Positions 26,399 through 34,607 of a stretch of DNA of 64,000 nt are shown piece by piece. The DNA is taken from assembly GCA_013140775.1 (NCBI GenBank), contig JABFSA010000014.1:1-64000 (forward strand). The letters are read 5' to 3'. The translations under genes and the position numbers were made by a program. The DNA is from Acidobacteriota bacterium. GTDB taxonomy: Bacteria > Acidobacteriota > Vicinamibacteria > Vicinamibacterales > UBA2999. The stretch's first letter is position 1. Each line of letters opens with the position of its first letter. The notes under the pieces are model-generated. The model was not told where the DNA came from. It was given only the letters and a program-made list of their open reading frames with translations, and made no database searches.

Positions 26399-26785
26399 TC
26401 ATTCGACGCGGCCTCGCCACGAGAACCCGTCGCTCGGCCGATCGAGGCTCGAGATCAGCAGTCGCAGCGACGCCGAATCACGTGCCGCTTCGCCGGTGAC
26501 CTTCAGCAGGTCGCCCGGCTTCAGGGTGGTGCGGGTGATCTTGGACTGGGCGAGGACGTTGGTCGAACCCCACTCGAGTGCCCAGGTCTTGACCGAGCCG
26601 TCCTTGTCGGTGACGTCAACCCGCATGAATGAATGCGGGTTCCGCCACACGAACTCCTTGACGACACCCTCGATCTCGACCTTCTGGGTCGAATCGTAGG
26701 TGGCGGAAAACGAGTGATGCGCGAACACGCCATCCGCCCCGGCGAACAAGGCGAGCCCGACGAACAGCACCAGGATCCTGGTCAT
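26399..26785 (-). CDS. DUF6152 family periplasmic protein
   Basis: A 128-residue protein. The signal peptide (MTRILVLFVGLALFAGADGV) ends at VFA, leaving His-His-Ser-Phe. The signature is EIEGVVKEFVWRNPHSFMRV, WALEWGSTNVLAQSKITRTT, LKPGDLLKVTGEAARDSASL and it ends RPSDGFSWRG. GGGAG lies about 8 bases before the ATG at 26785; the open frame upstream is not supported. It forms a tandem pair with 25922-26311. A copy of the 21-base motif described at 26942-26962 lies 157 bases upstream. Confidence 0.87.
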   Translation of the reverse strand: MTRILVLFVGLALFAGADGVFAHHSFSATYDSTQKVEIEGVVKEFVWRNPHSFMRVDVTDKDGSVKTWALEWGSTNVLAQSKITRTTLKPGDLLKVTGEAARDSASLRLLISSLDRPSDGFSWRGRVE

Positions 26786-26941
26786 TGCGATGTCTCCCTT
26801 CACGTGCACACACGCACGCCAGACTAGAGGTAAGCAGCGGCGCGCGTGCGGCCGTCGAGATGCTCGACACTGACTCATGAATGGCCCTCCGGCCGCGGCT
26901 TGCAAGAGCAATTTCACGTTACACCTGCAGATTGGCGAGGG

Positions 26942-26962
26942 TTGTCTCAGTGTGTCGCAGGG
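26942..26962 (+). promoter_or_regulatory. 21-base motif TTGTMTCAGTGTGTCGCAGGG, copy 1
   Basis: TTGTCTCAGTGTGTCGCAGG-G differs at one base in 21 from the copy at 33348-33368 (minus). It lies 195 bases before the TAXI operon start and 157 bases before the divergent DUF6152 start. It is a candidate binding site for the response regulator encoded at 29826-30521. Confidence 0.5.
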
Positions 26963-27070
26963 CCTGCGCCCGCGACGGCCTGGCAATCCCGTCGTGCGTG
27001 GCTTCAGCCAGGCAGGCCAGGCGATCGGGGCGACACGACATCGAGGAGCTGGGCTCGCGAGACGGGTTGC

Positions 27071-27091
27071 TTGTATCAATTTGTCGCAGCC
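27071..27091 (+). promoter_or_regulatory. 21-base motif, copy 2, near the TAXI operon promoter
   Basis: TTGTATCAATTTGTCGCAG matches the 33348-33368 copy at 17 of its first 19 bases. It ends 66 bases before the ATG of the TAXI gene and 32 bases before the -35 box. Its distance and orientation relative to the gene resemble the copy before the MBL-fold gene at 33287 (60 bases). Confidence 0.5.
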
Positions 27092-27123
27092 CTGAACATC
27101 CCCACCGGACGCTGACGTCATCC

Positions 27124-27151
27124 TTGACAATCCGCGCGATGCTCGTACGCT
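27124..27151 (+). promoter_or_regulatory. Promoter of the TAXI/kinase/regulator operon, possibly leaderless
   Basis: TTGACA (27124-27129), a 16-base spacer and TACGCT (27146-27151). The ATG of the TAXI gene is at 27158, so transcription would begin at or within a base or two of the start codon and no Shine-Dalgarno is present. A leaderless message is suggested. Confidence 0.5.
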
Positions 27152-27157
27152 CAGTCG

Positions 27158-28126
27158 ATGCCTTCAGGCTTCAGTACCAGTAGCCGCCTGCTGTCAGCGG
27201 GATCCGTGTCGCTGGCGATGCTCATTACGTCGTCGTGCGCCGCGCCCACGCGACCGGAGCCTCGGGAGACACTGACAGTCCTGCTGTCCCCGCAGGTCAA
27301 CGATGACGTGCCCCCCATGCTTGCTCAGGCACTGCGCGACGCGGTGCCTCGCCTGGACGTTGACGTCCGCGCAGGGATTTCTTCAGTGCAAAGCGTCAAG
27401 GCCGTCCAGGATGCCGAAGCCGATGTGGCGATCGCAGGGGCCGATTCCGTCTATGTGGCGTTCGTTGGCCAGCTTGATGGTCAGCGCGCACCATTCGATA
27501 AGTTGCGGGGAATCGCCGTCCTCCAGCCGAGGCTTTTCGAACTCCTGGTTCGCAAGGACTCGCCGATCACGAGAATTGAGGACCTGGGTGGCCGCAAGGT
27601 GGCGTACACCGAACCTGGCACGCAGGGTTCCCCGACATTTCAGCTCGTTCTTGATTCGTTTGGTTTTCGGGACGGCGACGTGGACCTTGTCGAACTGAAC
27701 GTGAAGGACAAACTGGCACAGCTCATCAACGGGGACGTCGATGCCGCGTTCTTTTACGGCAGTCATCCGATCGATGAAGTCACGGCGGCCACGAGGGCCG
27801 GCGCGCGCCTGCTGCCACTCACTGGCAGTGCCATAGAACATCTCCGACAGAACTATCCGTTCCTTCGTCCTTTTGACATTCCCGACGGAACCGAGGCGAA
27901 TCGCAACATCAGGACCGTTGGGCTCAATGTCATCCTGATTTGCAGAAGCGACCTCGACGAGAGTCTGGTGCATGAGGTCACCAGGTCGTTCTTCGCGGCG
28001 CTCACCTCACTTTCCACGCTCGAAGAGTCTTTCCGCCACATCAATCTGGAACAGGCCTCCGCGACGCCGATTCCTCTGCATCCCGGGGCCGCTCGCTTCT
28101 ACCGGGAACGCGAGCTCGCGCGGTAG
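27158..28126 (+). CDS. TAXI-family periplasmic solute receptor, first gene of a two-component operon
   Basis: The 322-residue product has an N-terminal signal (LLSAGSVSLAMLITSSCAAP) with a Cys that could be lipid-modified, although the box is weak. The body matches TAXI-type receptors: ETLTVLLSPQVNDDVPPML, AVQDAEADVAIAGADSVYVA, DLGGRKVAYTEPGTQGSPTF, DKLAQLINGDVDAAFFYGSH and TVGLNVILICRSDLDESLVH. Classical TAXI proteins feed TRAP transporters, but no TRAP permease gene is here. Instead, a sensor kinase starts 8 bases after the stop. I infer that it acts as the ligand-binding partner of that kinase. Confidence 0.8.
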   Translation: MPSGFSTSSRLLSAGSVSLAMLITSSCAAPTRPEPRETLTVLLSPQVNDDVPPMLAQALRDAVPRLDVDVRAGISSVQSVKAVQDAEADVAIAGADSVYVAFVGQLDGQRAPFDKLRGIAVLQPRLFELLVRKDSPITRIEDLGGRKVAYTEPGTQGSPTFQLVLDSFGFRDGDVDLVELNVKDKLAQLINGDVDAAFFYGSHPIDEVTAATRAGARLLPLTGSAIEHLRQNYPFLRPFDIPDGTEANRNIRTVGLNVILICRSDLDESLVHEVTRSFFAALTSLSTLEESFRHINLEQASATPIPLHPGAARFYRERELAR

Positions 28127-28134
28127 GTGTCGTG

Positions 28135-29820
28135 ATGCGGGCACTCACACAGACACAAGTGAGCTGGATTCTCGCTGTGACGATCTGTGTGTCCGTCGCC
28201 ATCCTCGGATGGTTTGGGCATGCGGCGGTTCGCGGCTGGTATGGCAGTTCGCTCGAGCTCGCGGATCGTCGCACGGAAGAGGCAGCCATGCTTCTCGTCA
28301 GCGCCCTCACGAAAGACATGCAGGGCGCGCACCGATCCCTCTTGCTCTCCGCCGAAACAGCCAACGCGATGCTGGGCCCGCCGATCGACGCGCTCTACCC
28401 TGTCGCCAGTGCGTTCGCACGATATCCGTACGCGGAATGGTTTTTTGCGACCGACGACATCACGAAGCCGCTTGCGCTCTTTGCGAGACGCGACCGCCCG
28501 GCGTCATGGCTTGCGTTGCCTGAAGGCCAGAATCGGTTTCCTGTCGTGGTCATCAGCAATCCCCCAATCAGCGCCTCGCTCACCGAGCACGTGATTGCCG
28601 ACGTTCGGGAACGACGGATGTTCTCGGTCTTCGAGACCACGTTTGCCGGAAGACCGTATCAGGTGATTGCTCGACTGCTCTATCGCACGACCCGTGACAC
28701 CGATACTGTGGCCGTCTACGGCTTCGGCGTGGACATGACGTGGGCCCGCGACCACTACTTCCCGGAGCTGGCGCAGCAGATTGCACGACTCAAGCCGGCC
28801 ACCAACGGCGTCACGCTGTCAATCGAGGATGATGCCGGCCGTCAGGTCGCTGCGACCGGCGAGACGGGGAGTGGCGACAACGACGTGCGGCGTCCCTTTC
28901 CTGCCACCTTCTTTGATTCGATCCTGCTGACGCCAAATGCACCGATGGACGTGCCGCGCCAGGACTGGACGGTGCGAGCGACAGCATCGAACGATCCGAC
29001 ACTTGCAGAAGCGACGCGTGGCGTCACACGAATGCTGTGGCTCGGCGCTACTGCCGCTATTGCCCTGCTCCTTGGCGTGGGACTGACCGTCCGCGCAGGT
29101 CTCGGCAACATTCGGCTCGCCGAACTGCGGGCGGACTTCGTCTCGAGTGTCACCCACGAGCTCAAGACCCCGATTGCGACCATTCGCGCGGCCGCCGACA
29201 CCCTCGTCACCGGAAGGATCACCGATCAGGACACCCAGCGCGAGTACGCGGACATGGTCGTCCAGGAATCCAAACGCCTCGGCCAGCTCATCGACAACCT
29301 GCTGACGTTTTCGCGGGTGACGGACGCCCAGGCCTTTCGAGTGATGGACCCGGTCAGGCTCGACTCGCTTGTCAGCACCTCTCTCCGTCGTTTTGATCCG
29401 CAACTGCGCCGGGGAGGATTCGCCGTCACCGTTGAGCTTCCCGACACCCTCCCGCCGGTGCTCGGCGACGTGACCGCGCTTCAGCTGATGTTCGATAACG
29501 TCCTGGACAACGCCATCCGGTACACACGGGATGTCCGGAGCGTCCGCATTTCCGGTCGCGTCGCCTCCGGTGCCGTGGTGCTGGAAGTGACCGACCGCGG
29601 CATTGGCATTCATCCCGGCGACCTTCCACTCGTGACGCAGAAGTTTTTCCGCGCACGCAATGCCGGCCAGGGCGGGACGGGACTGGGTCTGGCCATTGCG
29701 GCTCGCATCCTGTCCGACCATGGCGGCAGCATCGCGGTGCGCAGCACACTGGGTGAGGGGACCACGATCGTCATGACGCTGCCGCTTGCGTCGGCGCGAG
29801 CACGCGTCGCGATGGTCTGA
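28135..29820 (+). CDS. Membrane sensor histidine kinase
   Basis: The 561-residue kinase has a first membrane segment (about 10-30: WILAVTICVSVAILGWFG), a large periplasmic region (about 35-295), a second membrane segment (about 302-322: MLWLGATAAIALLLGVGL), then HisKA with His341 in SSVTHELKTPIATIR, and a HATPase_c domain with N-box FDNVLDNAIRYT, G1 VTDRGIGIHPGDLP and G2 GQGGTGLGLAIAARILSDHG. All catalytic boxes are intact. It starts 8 bases after the TAXI gene (ATG at 28135; a GTG three bases earlier is possible) and is followed 5 bases later by its regulator. The periplasmic domain probably senses the TAXI protein or its ligand. Confidence 0.9.
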   Translation: MRALTQTQVSWILAVTICVSVAILGWFGHAAVRGWYGSSLELADRRTEEAAMLLVSALTKDMQGAHRSLLLSAETANAMLGPPIDALYPVASAFARYPYAEWFFATDDITKPLALFARRDRPASWLALPEGQNRFPVVVISNPPISASLTEHVIADVRERRMFSVFETTFAGRPYQVIARLLYRTTRDTDTVAVYGFGVDMTWARDHYFPELAQQIARLKPATNGVTLSIEDDAGRQVAATGETGSGDNDVRRPFPATFFDSILLTPNAPMDVPRQDWTVRATASNDPTLAEATRGVTRMLWLGATAAIALLLGVGLTVRAGLGNIRLAELRADFVSSVTHELKTPIATIRAAADTLVTGRITDQDTQREYADMVVQESKRLGQLIDNLLTFSRVTDAQAFRVMDPVRLDSLVSTSLRRFDPQLRRGGFAVTVELPDTLPPVLGDVTALQLMFDNVLDNAIRYTRDVRSVRISGRVASGAVVLEVTDRGIGIHPGDLPLVTQKFFRARNAGQGGTGLGLAIAARILSDHGGSIAVRSTLGEGTTIVMTLPLASARARVAMV

Positions 29821-29825
29821 CACGC

Positions 29826-30521
29826 ATGCCTGCTCGAATTCTGGTCGTGGAAGATGACATCGCCCTCGCGCGCGTGCTGCGCGACAATCTCGCCTTCCAG
29901 AACTTTGACGTTGAGTGGGCGGCCGACGCGGACGCTGCGGTCGCGGCCGTACGTGCGCGACCACCAGACTTGATCCTTCTCGACATCATGCTGCCTGGAA
30001 GGAGCGGCTTCGATGTGTTCGGACTCCTGCACCAGAATGGCCGCATCCCGGTCATCATTCTGACGGCGCTCGGCCAGACGACGGACAAGCTTCGCGGGCT
30101 CAGCCTGGGCGCGGATGACTACGTCACGAAGCCCTTCGATCTCGAGGAGCTTCTTGCTCGCGTGCACGTGGTTCTGCGCCGAACACGAACGTTGATCGAA
30201 CGGCTGACCATGGGGAACGTCACGGTGGACTTTCGAGCCCGAACCGTGAAGTCGGGCCGACACATGATTCACCTGACGAATCAGGAGTTCGAGTTGCTGA
30301 AGTATCTGGCCGCCAGGCGGGAGCGCGTGGTCCACCGCAGCGAGCTGCTGCGGGAGGTATGGAAGTACCCGGATACGCCTATTACGCGCTCAGTTGACCA
30401 CGCCATCGCGAGGCTGCGAAAGAAGATAGAACCGAACCCTGCGCATCCCGTGTTCATTCACACGGTGCACGGTGACGGCTACTGCCTGACTCCTGACGGC
30501 GAGTCGCCACAGGACCGCTGA
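29826..30521 (+). CDS. OmpR/PhoB-family response regulator
   Basis: A 231-residue regulator. The receiver domain has the acidic pair VVEDD (residues 7-11), phospho-acceptor Asp53 in LILLDIMLPGRSGFD, the conserved Thr in VIILTALGQ and Lys in DDYVTKPFD. The winged-helix DNA-binding domain follows (about 130-225: NQEFELLKYLAARRERVVHR, VDHAIARLRKKIE, IHTVHGDGYCL). It starts 5 bases after the kinase gene and is surely its partner. Likely targets are the 21-base motifs upstream of its own operon and of the MBL-fold operon at 33287 (inference). Confidence 0.92.
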   Translation: MPARILVVEDDIALARVLRDNLAFQNFDVEWAADADAAVAAVRARPPDLILLDIMLPGRSGFDVFGLLHQNGRIPVIILTALGQTTDKLRGLSLGADDYVTKPFDLEELLARVHVVLRRTRTLIERLTMGNVTVDFRARTVKSGRHMIHLTNQEFELLKYLAARRERVVHRSELLREVWKYPDTPITRSVDHAIARLRKKIEPNPAHPVFIHTVHGDGYCLTPDGESPQDR

Positions 30522-30533
30522 GGCGCAGGCGTC

Positions 30534-31538
30534 TTACTTCGCGGTGGCCTCAGGCCGGCGCCCGCGTGGTCCAAGCACGCCAAACCCGCCGTCGTTGCAG
30601 GTGAGGTTAGGCGCGCCACCGGGCCGTCCCTGCGTCTCGATCCAGCCGCAGCAGTATCCGGGCCTGCGAGCGTCGCAACTGGCAGGCGGCGTGTACACGC
30701 CCTTGAGTTTCTTGCGGTACTCCGGATAGAGCGTCTCCGCGTGCCCCATGGCGGCTTCCTTCGGGATGTTGAATGTCCGGACCATGTAGTCCTCTTCCGG
30801 GTTTTCTCCGGGAAGGTAGTGCGGGACTCCGCCGGTGTCCTCGAGGCTCGGGATCTCATTCGCGGTGTTGCACTGAGGCCGGGCGATCTCGGTGCCCCGC
30901 GGATTCCACTGCCACACGCGACTGACGACATGCGGCTCGGTCAGGTAGTGCGGATCTTCCTGGATCGTCATCACCGTGAGCAGGTCACCGCGCCGCGTGA
31001 GGTGGATCGTGATGGTGGTGTCGTCACTCCCCGGAATCCCGACGCCGCGACGGATCCAGGCGGTCTTGAGGTGAGTCACACGGGCGGTCAGCGTGTCCCC
31101 TTCCCATTTCCCGGTGGCGAATCCACCCGCGGTGTGGAGGGCATTTGGCGAAAGCGCTGGCCGGCCGTCCATCCAGATCCGAATGTCGTTTCTGAGATTG
31201 TCGCCGCCGATCACCCACGCAACGACATCGCCTTCCGGACCGTTTTCGCTCCAGATCCGAAATCCGGTCGGCCTGTACTGGAACACGCCGGCCGACTGCG
31301 GCAGACACTGCCGCTCGTAGATTGACGGAAGGTTCGAGGTGTACAGCAACGCCTTGGCACGGCCTTCATCGGTCAACGGCATGCCCGTGTAGTTGCCCAT
31401 GAACTCACCGGGGCCACGCTCGATGTAGTCCTCGTACATGCGTGTCTGGTATGACCCGGTGAGATCGACCTGCGCGAAGGCCGGGTGTGCGAACGCCGCC
31501 ACCAGGAAGGTGAACAGCGCAGTCTTCGTGAAGGTCAT
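30534..31538 (-). CDS. Secreted WEGDTL-family protein of unknown function
   Basis: The 334-residue product has a signal peptide (TKTALFTFLVAAFAHPAFAQ). Family elements: VDLTGSYQTRMYEDYIERGP, ERQCLPQSAGVFQYRP, DIRIWMDGRPALSP, GFATGKWEGDTLTARVTHLK, then a C-terminal extension with five or more cysteines (CDARRPGYCCGWIETQGRPG, LTCNDGG). It is a close paralogue of 43088-44095. The ATG at 31538 has GGAG seven bases upstream; an ATG at 31544 is too close to it. It is the last gene of the operon 33287 to 30534, starting 16 bases after the previous stop, and is convergent with the response regulator. Confidence 0.8.
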   Translation of the reverse strand: MTFTKTALFTFLVAAFAHPAFAQVDLTGSYQTRMYEDYIERGPGEFMGNYTGMPLTDEGRAKALLYTSNLPSIYERQCLPQSAGVFQYRPTGFRIWSENGPEGDVVAWVIGGDNLRNDIRIWMDGRPALSPNALHTAGGFATGKWEGDTLTARVTHLKTAWIRRGVGIPGSDDTTITIHLTRRGDLLTVMTIQEDPHYLTEPHVVSRVWQWNPRGTEIARPQCNTANEIPSLEDTGGVPHYLPGENPEEDYMVRTFNIPKEAAMGHAETLYPEYRKKLKGVYTPPASCDARRPGYCCGWIETQGRPGGAPNLTCNDGGFGVLGPRGRRPEATAK

Positions 31539-31554
31539 CAGCATGCTCCAGCCG

Positions 31555-32313
31555 TCAGAATCGCGCATCACAGGGCTCGGGGTTCCACTTGCTGCCGTCG
31601 GGCTCACGCTTGAAATGATTCGACGTGATCCAGGGCGTCTGCAGGTAGGTCGGGTCGTCTACCGTGTCGGTGATCAGAAGATATTTGTCACCGTTGGTTT
31701 CGGTGTGGACGTCCCAGGTTTCGGTGTAGATCGTCCGTTCGCTGTACGGCACGCCATTCTTTCGCAGGTAGCCCGGCCGCAGGTTGGTCGTCACGGACTT
31801 CATTGCGCCGAAGCGCGGACCGCCACGTCCACGGCCACCGCCGGCGAACATCCACTGCGCCGTGGACCGGCCCTGCCATGAGGGCGTCGGATTCGGCGGC
31901 GCGTTTCGAAATTCAAACAATCGCGTCTGCATGCCGTAGTCCGTCTCCAGCTTCAGCGTGTCGTCGTCCAGCCAGGTGATGTGGAGGCGTGTCGGCCCGC
32001 GCATCAGTCCCGGTGCGCCATACGCCTTGCACTGCTGGCCGGCGGCCTCGTCCTTCGCCGGGTCCCACGCTTCGGCAATCTTCTGTGCGGCGAGGTTGAG
32101 AGGGATACTCGGAAAGTCGCCGCGCGACGGCGTGATCATCCGCCAGCGCCAGTCCTCCGAAATGATCGCCACCCAGTAACCGGTCAGGTCGATCGGCGCC
32201 TGTGCACGCGGTGTCGGCGGTGCGCCCTGAGGCGGGGCGCCGCGCCCCTGCGCCACGCCCGTGGCGGTGGTGAGAGCGAACAGGAGAGCAACGAGCGCGA
32301 ATCGGTACGCCAT
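31555..32313 (-). CDS. Secreted protein of unknown function (LTGYW subfamily)
   Basis: The 252-residue product has a signal peptide (YRFALVALLFALTTATGVAQ), a Gly/Pro-rich linker and the body IDLTGYWVAIISEDWRWRMI, PSIPLNLAAQKIAEAWDPAK, QCKAYGAPGLMRGPTRLHIT, DTLKLETDYGMQTRLFEF, LRPGYLRKNGVPYSERTIYT. It is a clear paralogue of 36549-37352. It shares the opening LTGxW strand with the WEGDTL-family proteins but lacks that signature. Its ATG shares one base with the stop of the MBL-fold gene (TAATG), so translation is probably coupled. Confidence 0.8.
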   Translation of the reverse strand: MAYRFALVALLFALTTATGVAQGRGAPPQGAPPTPRAQAPIDLTGYWVAIISEDWRWRMITPSRGDFPSIPLNLAAQKIAEAWDPAKDEAAGQQCKAYGAPGLMRGPTRLHITWLDDDTLKLETDYGMQTRLFEFRNAPPNPTPSWQGRSTAQWMFAGGGRGRGGPRFGAMKSVTTNLRPGYLRKNGVPYSERTIYTETWDVHTETNGDKYLLITDTVDDPTYLQTPWITSNHFKREPDGSKWNPEPCDARF

Positions 32314-33287
32314 TACGGTTTCACCGGGTTCTTGAGGCCGCTATACACGGCTTCCACAAACATGTCCGTCGTCCATGGTCCAGACTCCTTGCCCCACCGG
32401 GACCGGTAGCCTGCGGTCGGATTCGCTGCCTTCACCTGCTCCAGCGTCATCCCTTTTGCGATCAGCGCTTCGACATTGTCCTTGATGGTCGTGACCATGT
32501 CGCGGTACTCCACGAGTTCCGCGTAGTCGGAGACTCGGCCGTGGCCCGGCACGAGGAGCGTCCGACCCTCCTTCAGAACCATCGGCATGGCCGGCACGGT
32601 CATCTCCAGCAGGCGGTTCAGTGCATCGAGTTCGCCCTGAATGCTCCCGCCCTTCTTCATGTCGATCACAGGGAAGCTCCGCAGGTCGATGATGTCGCCA
32701 GTCGCAATGACGTCCGCCTTCCGAAACAGCACCACGGTGTCACCATCGGTGTGCGCCCCGGTCATCCGGTACACCATGACGGCGTCGTCATTGAGATACA
32801 TCGACCGCACGCGCGAGGTGAACGTCTCGCTCGGCCACAGCTCGCTGGAGATCTTGTCGTCGCCACTCAGCCGGGTCAGCACGCTCTCGTGCGACAACAC
32901 CGTCGCATGCGGCTCGTCGGCAAACAGATCGGGATTCATTTCGATACCGGTGGCGCCGACCACCTCGTTGCCGCCGATGTGATCCATGTCGGCGCTCGTG
33001 TTGACAATGAGGCGGACCGGTTTGGCACTGATGGCCTTGACTGCGGCAACGAGCTGCGCCGCGGTGGCGGTGGAACCGCTATCGACAAGAATGACGCCGT
33101 CCTCACCCACGTGCGCGGTGACATTGGCTCCCGCGCCGAAGATCGCGTACACGTTCTCGCGGACCTGGATCGTTTCCAATCCGGCGGCCGGCGCAATTCG
33201 TCCTTGGGTCTGCGCGATCGCCGGGGATCCGGCCATCACGAATAACAGTGCCAAGCCAGCCTGTATGAAGCCCTTTGGTTCGATCAT
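32313..33287 (-). CDS. Exported metallo-beta-lactamase-fold protein with altered metal motif
   Basis: A 324-residue protein with signal peptide (FIQAGLALLFVMAGSPAIAQ). The MBL-fold core is recognisable (QVRENVYAIFGAGANVTAHV, DGVILVDSGSTATAAQLVAA, MTGAHTDGDTVVLFRKADVI, LLVPGHGRVSDYAELVEY). The HxHxDH motif reads Ser98-Ala-Asp100-Met-Asp102-His103 (VNTSADMDHIGGNE), so the first two His ligands are lost, while later His (GAHTDGD, PGHGR) remain. Hydrolase activity is uncertain. It heads an operon with 31555-32313 and 30534-31538. The 21-base motif lies 60 bases upstream. Its paralogue is 37744-38784. Confidence 0.82.
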   Translation of the reverse strand: MIEPKGFIQAGLALLFVMAGSPAIAQTQGRIAPAAGLETIQVRENVYAIFGAGANVTAHVGEDGVILVDSGSTATAAQLVAAVKAISAKPVRLIVNTSADMDHIGGNEVVGATGIEMNPDLFADEPHATVLSHESVLTRLSGDDKISSELWPSETFTSRVRSMYLNDDAVMVYRMTGAHTDGDTVVLFRKADVIATGDIIDLRSFPVIDMKKGGSIQGELDALNRLLEMTVPAMPMVLKEGRTLLVPGHGRVSDYAELVEYRDMVTTIKDNVEALIAKGMTLEQVKAANPTAGYRSRWGKESGPWTTDMFVEAVYSGLKNPVKP

Positions 33288-33347
33288 GATCGAAGAAGGA
33301 TACGTGATCTGGCGGGCCCGACGCGAGCGACGGTCCGGATCACCGCC

Positions 33348-33368
33348 CCCTGCGACACACTGATACAA
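33348..33368 (-). promoter_or_regulatory. 21-base motif, copy 3, upstream of the MBL-fold operon
   Basis: On the minus strand this reads TTGTATCAGTGTGTCGCAGG-G, with a single mismatch to the copy at 26942-26962. It ends 60 bases before the ATG at 33287 and points in the same direction relative to its gene as copy 2 at 27071-27091. Confidence 0.5.
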
Positions 33369-33382
33369 CCGACGGTCGTGGG

Positions 33383-33407
33383 GTCCGGCTCAAGCCGGAC
33401 ACTACGA
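33383..33407. repeat. Palindromic repeat R1 (GTCCGGCT-CA-AGCCGGAC) with ACTACGA tail
   Basis: R1 copy of the GTCCGG subtype, with tail ACTACGA at 33401-33407. It is followed directly by an R2 left arm (33414-33442), the same order as at 23535-23633. Confidence 0.8.
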
Positions 33408-33413
33408 GGACAC

Positions 33414-33442
33414 GACCACGAAGGGACGAAGGGATCGAAGGA
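33414..33442. repeat. R2 left half only (ACCACGAAGGGACGAAGGG...)
   Basis: ACGAAG units as in the left arm at 23564-23592. The right arm is absent: the sequence passes directly into the stop codon of the frameshifted M23 gene (33443-33445). This suggests a partial deletion or insertion at the 3' end of that gene. Confidence 0.65.
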
Positions 33443-34556
33443 TCAACGCCCCGGGAACGTCACGAGCTCGTTGACCAGCGGCAGCTCGTTCTCGCGGCGC
33501 TGTGGAACGGCGGGTGTCGCTTTGTCGGGCGCCGGTTCCAGGATGAAGACTCGAGAGCGTAGGGAATTCCCTCCGCGTCGATGGGGCTCGGCCGGTCCAC
33601 CATGTGGAAGTGCAGATGCGGTTCGGACGAGTTCCCAGTGTTGCCAACCCTGCCGAGCACCTGCCCCTTGCGAACCCGGTCTCCGGCCTTCACCTGCACG
33701 CTGCCCAGCCGCAGGTGCGCGTATACGGCGTAGGCATCGCCGCCGATGTCGAGTAACACGTAGTTCCCGACGAGTGTCTGTGGAGTGATTGGCAACACCC
33801 GGGCGGTGGGATGCGGCACGTTCTCCGGAATACCGTCGAGCACGTCTCGCACCACGCCATCGTCCACGGCTAGTACGTTCGCCCCGAAAGACCGGTAGCT
33901 GTTGTTGTCGAGCGGCTCACCGCGGAATGTGCGGCCATCCTCGTAGAGTCGTACCCAGTCAACAGCGAACCGCTGCGCGATGCGTGCCTGCCCGGCCAGC
34001 GCGATGAGCGCTCGACGATGGCCGACGTTGTTGTGAGGCCCGTTCAACGCAAGCCAGCGATCGCCCTCGAGCGGTGGACCGATGACGCGAGGGAGTGCCG
34101 ATGAGAGCGGCGCATCGATTCCGTCGATCGTGAACGGAGAGCCTTGCCCGGGCACGGCGTCCTGTGAGTCCGGCGGCCCTGTCCCAGCCCTCCCCGCCAC
34201 GTTGAACCGGATGCGATGGGTCAGCGACGTGGGCACTCTCGTTGACGTCAACGTCACCCACACGAACAGCACAGCGCACCATCGAACTGCGTCCCCTCAA
34301 ACGAAGCCAGCAACGCCTCTTCCGGTCGTGCGGTATCTCGCACTTCGACGGAATCGAGCCTCGTCGCCATGCCCGAAAAATTGGTCAGATGGATCTCGTA
34401 GGCCAGATGCACGGCTCCGCCCGCCACAAAAGGCCGCGGAGGTACAGGCACGCGGATGTCCAGCGTTGGAAACGTCGCCTGTGCCTGCGCGACCACGACG
34501 GACGCAGCCAGGATGATCGCGACGCCCAGGCTCGCTGTGCGGATCGCAAAGCGCAT
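33443..34556 (-). pseudogene. M23-family peptidase gene broken by two frameshifts
   Basis: Three frames together give one protein. From the ATG at 34556: signal peptide ([16 protein letters not shown]) and a beta-domain to [11 protein letters not shown]. Near 34275 the reading passes to the next frame ([20 protein letters not shown] ... NNSYRSFGANVLAVDDGVVR ... GNYVLLDIGGDAYAVYAHL ... PHLHFHMVDRPSPIDAEGIP), with the M23 zinc motif HLHFH. Near 33550 it passes to the third frame (VFILEPAPDKATPAVPQR ... VTFPGR) and stops at 33443. Both shifts have the same sense, consistent with loss of one base each. M23 enzymes are Zn metallopeptidases that cleave peptidoglycan cross-links. It is either a decayed gene or carries sequencing errors. 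An R2 fragment abuts its stop. Confidence 0.75.
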
Positions 34557-34607
34557 TGGAAAATTCTAGTTCCTTCGGGATACGGGCAGATCAGAACGGG
34601 ACCTACA

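Larger units (their letters stand above)
26786..27157. other. 372-base gene-free region with regulatory motifs
   Basis: This divergent region lies between DUF6152 (start 26785) and the TAXI/kinase/regulator operon (start 27158). The short frames here have no ribosome-binding sites or recognisable product, so I see no gene. It does hold two copies of a 21-base motif (26942-26962 and 27071-27091) and a promoter (27124-27151). Confidence 0.6.

Noticed and set aside
26846..27183. Several overlapping small frames before the TAXI gene
   Set aside because: No ribosome-binding sites or recognisable products, and they overlap each other in three frames. The region is better read as regulatory.
33959..34300. 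A separate small gene in the third frame of the M23 region
   Set aside because: It has no recognisable product. The N-terminal and core parts of the peptidase lie in the two other frames across the same region.
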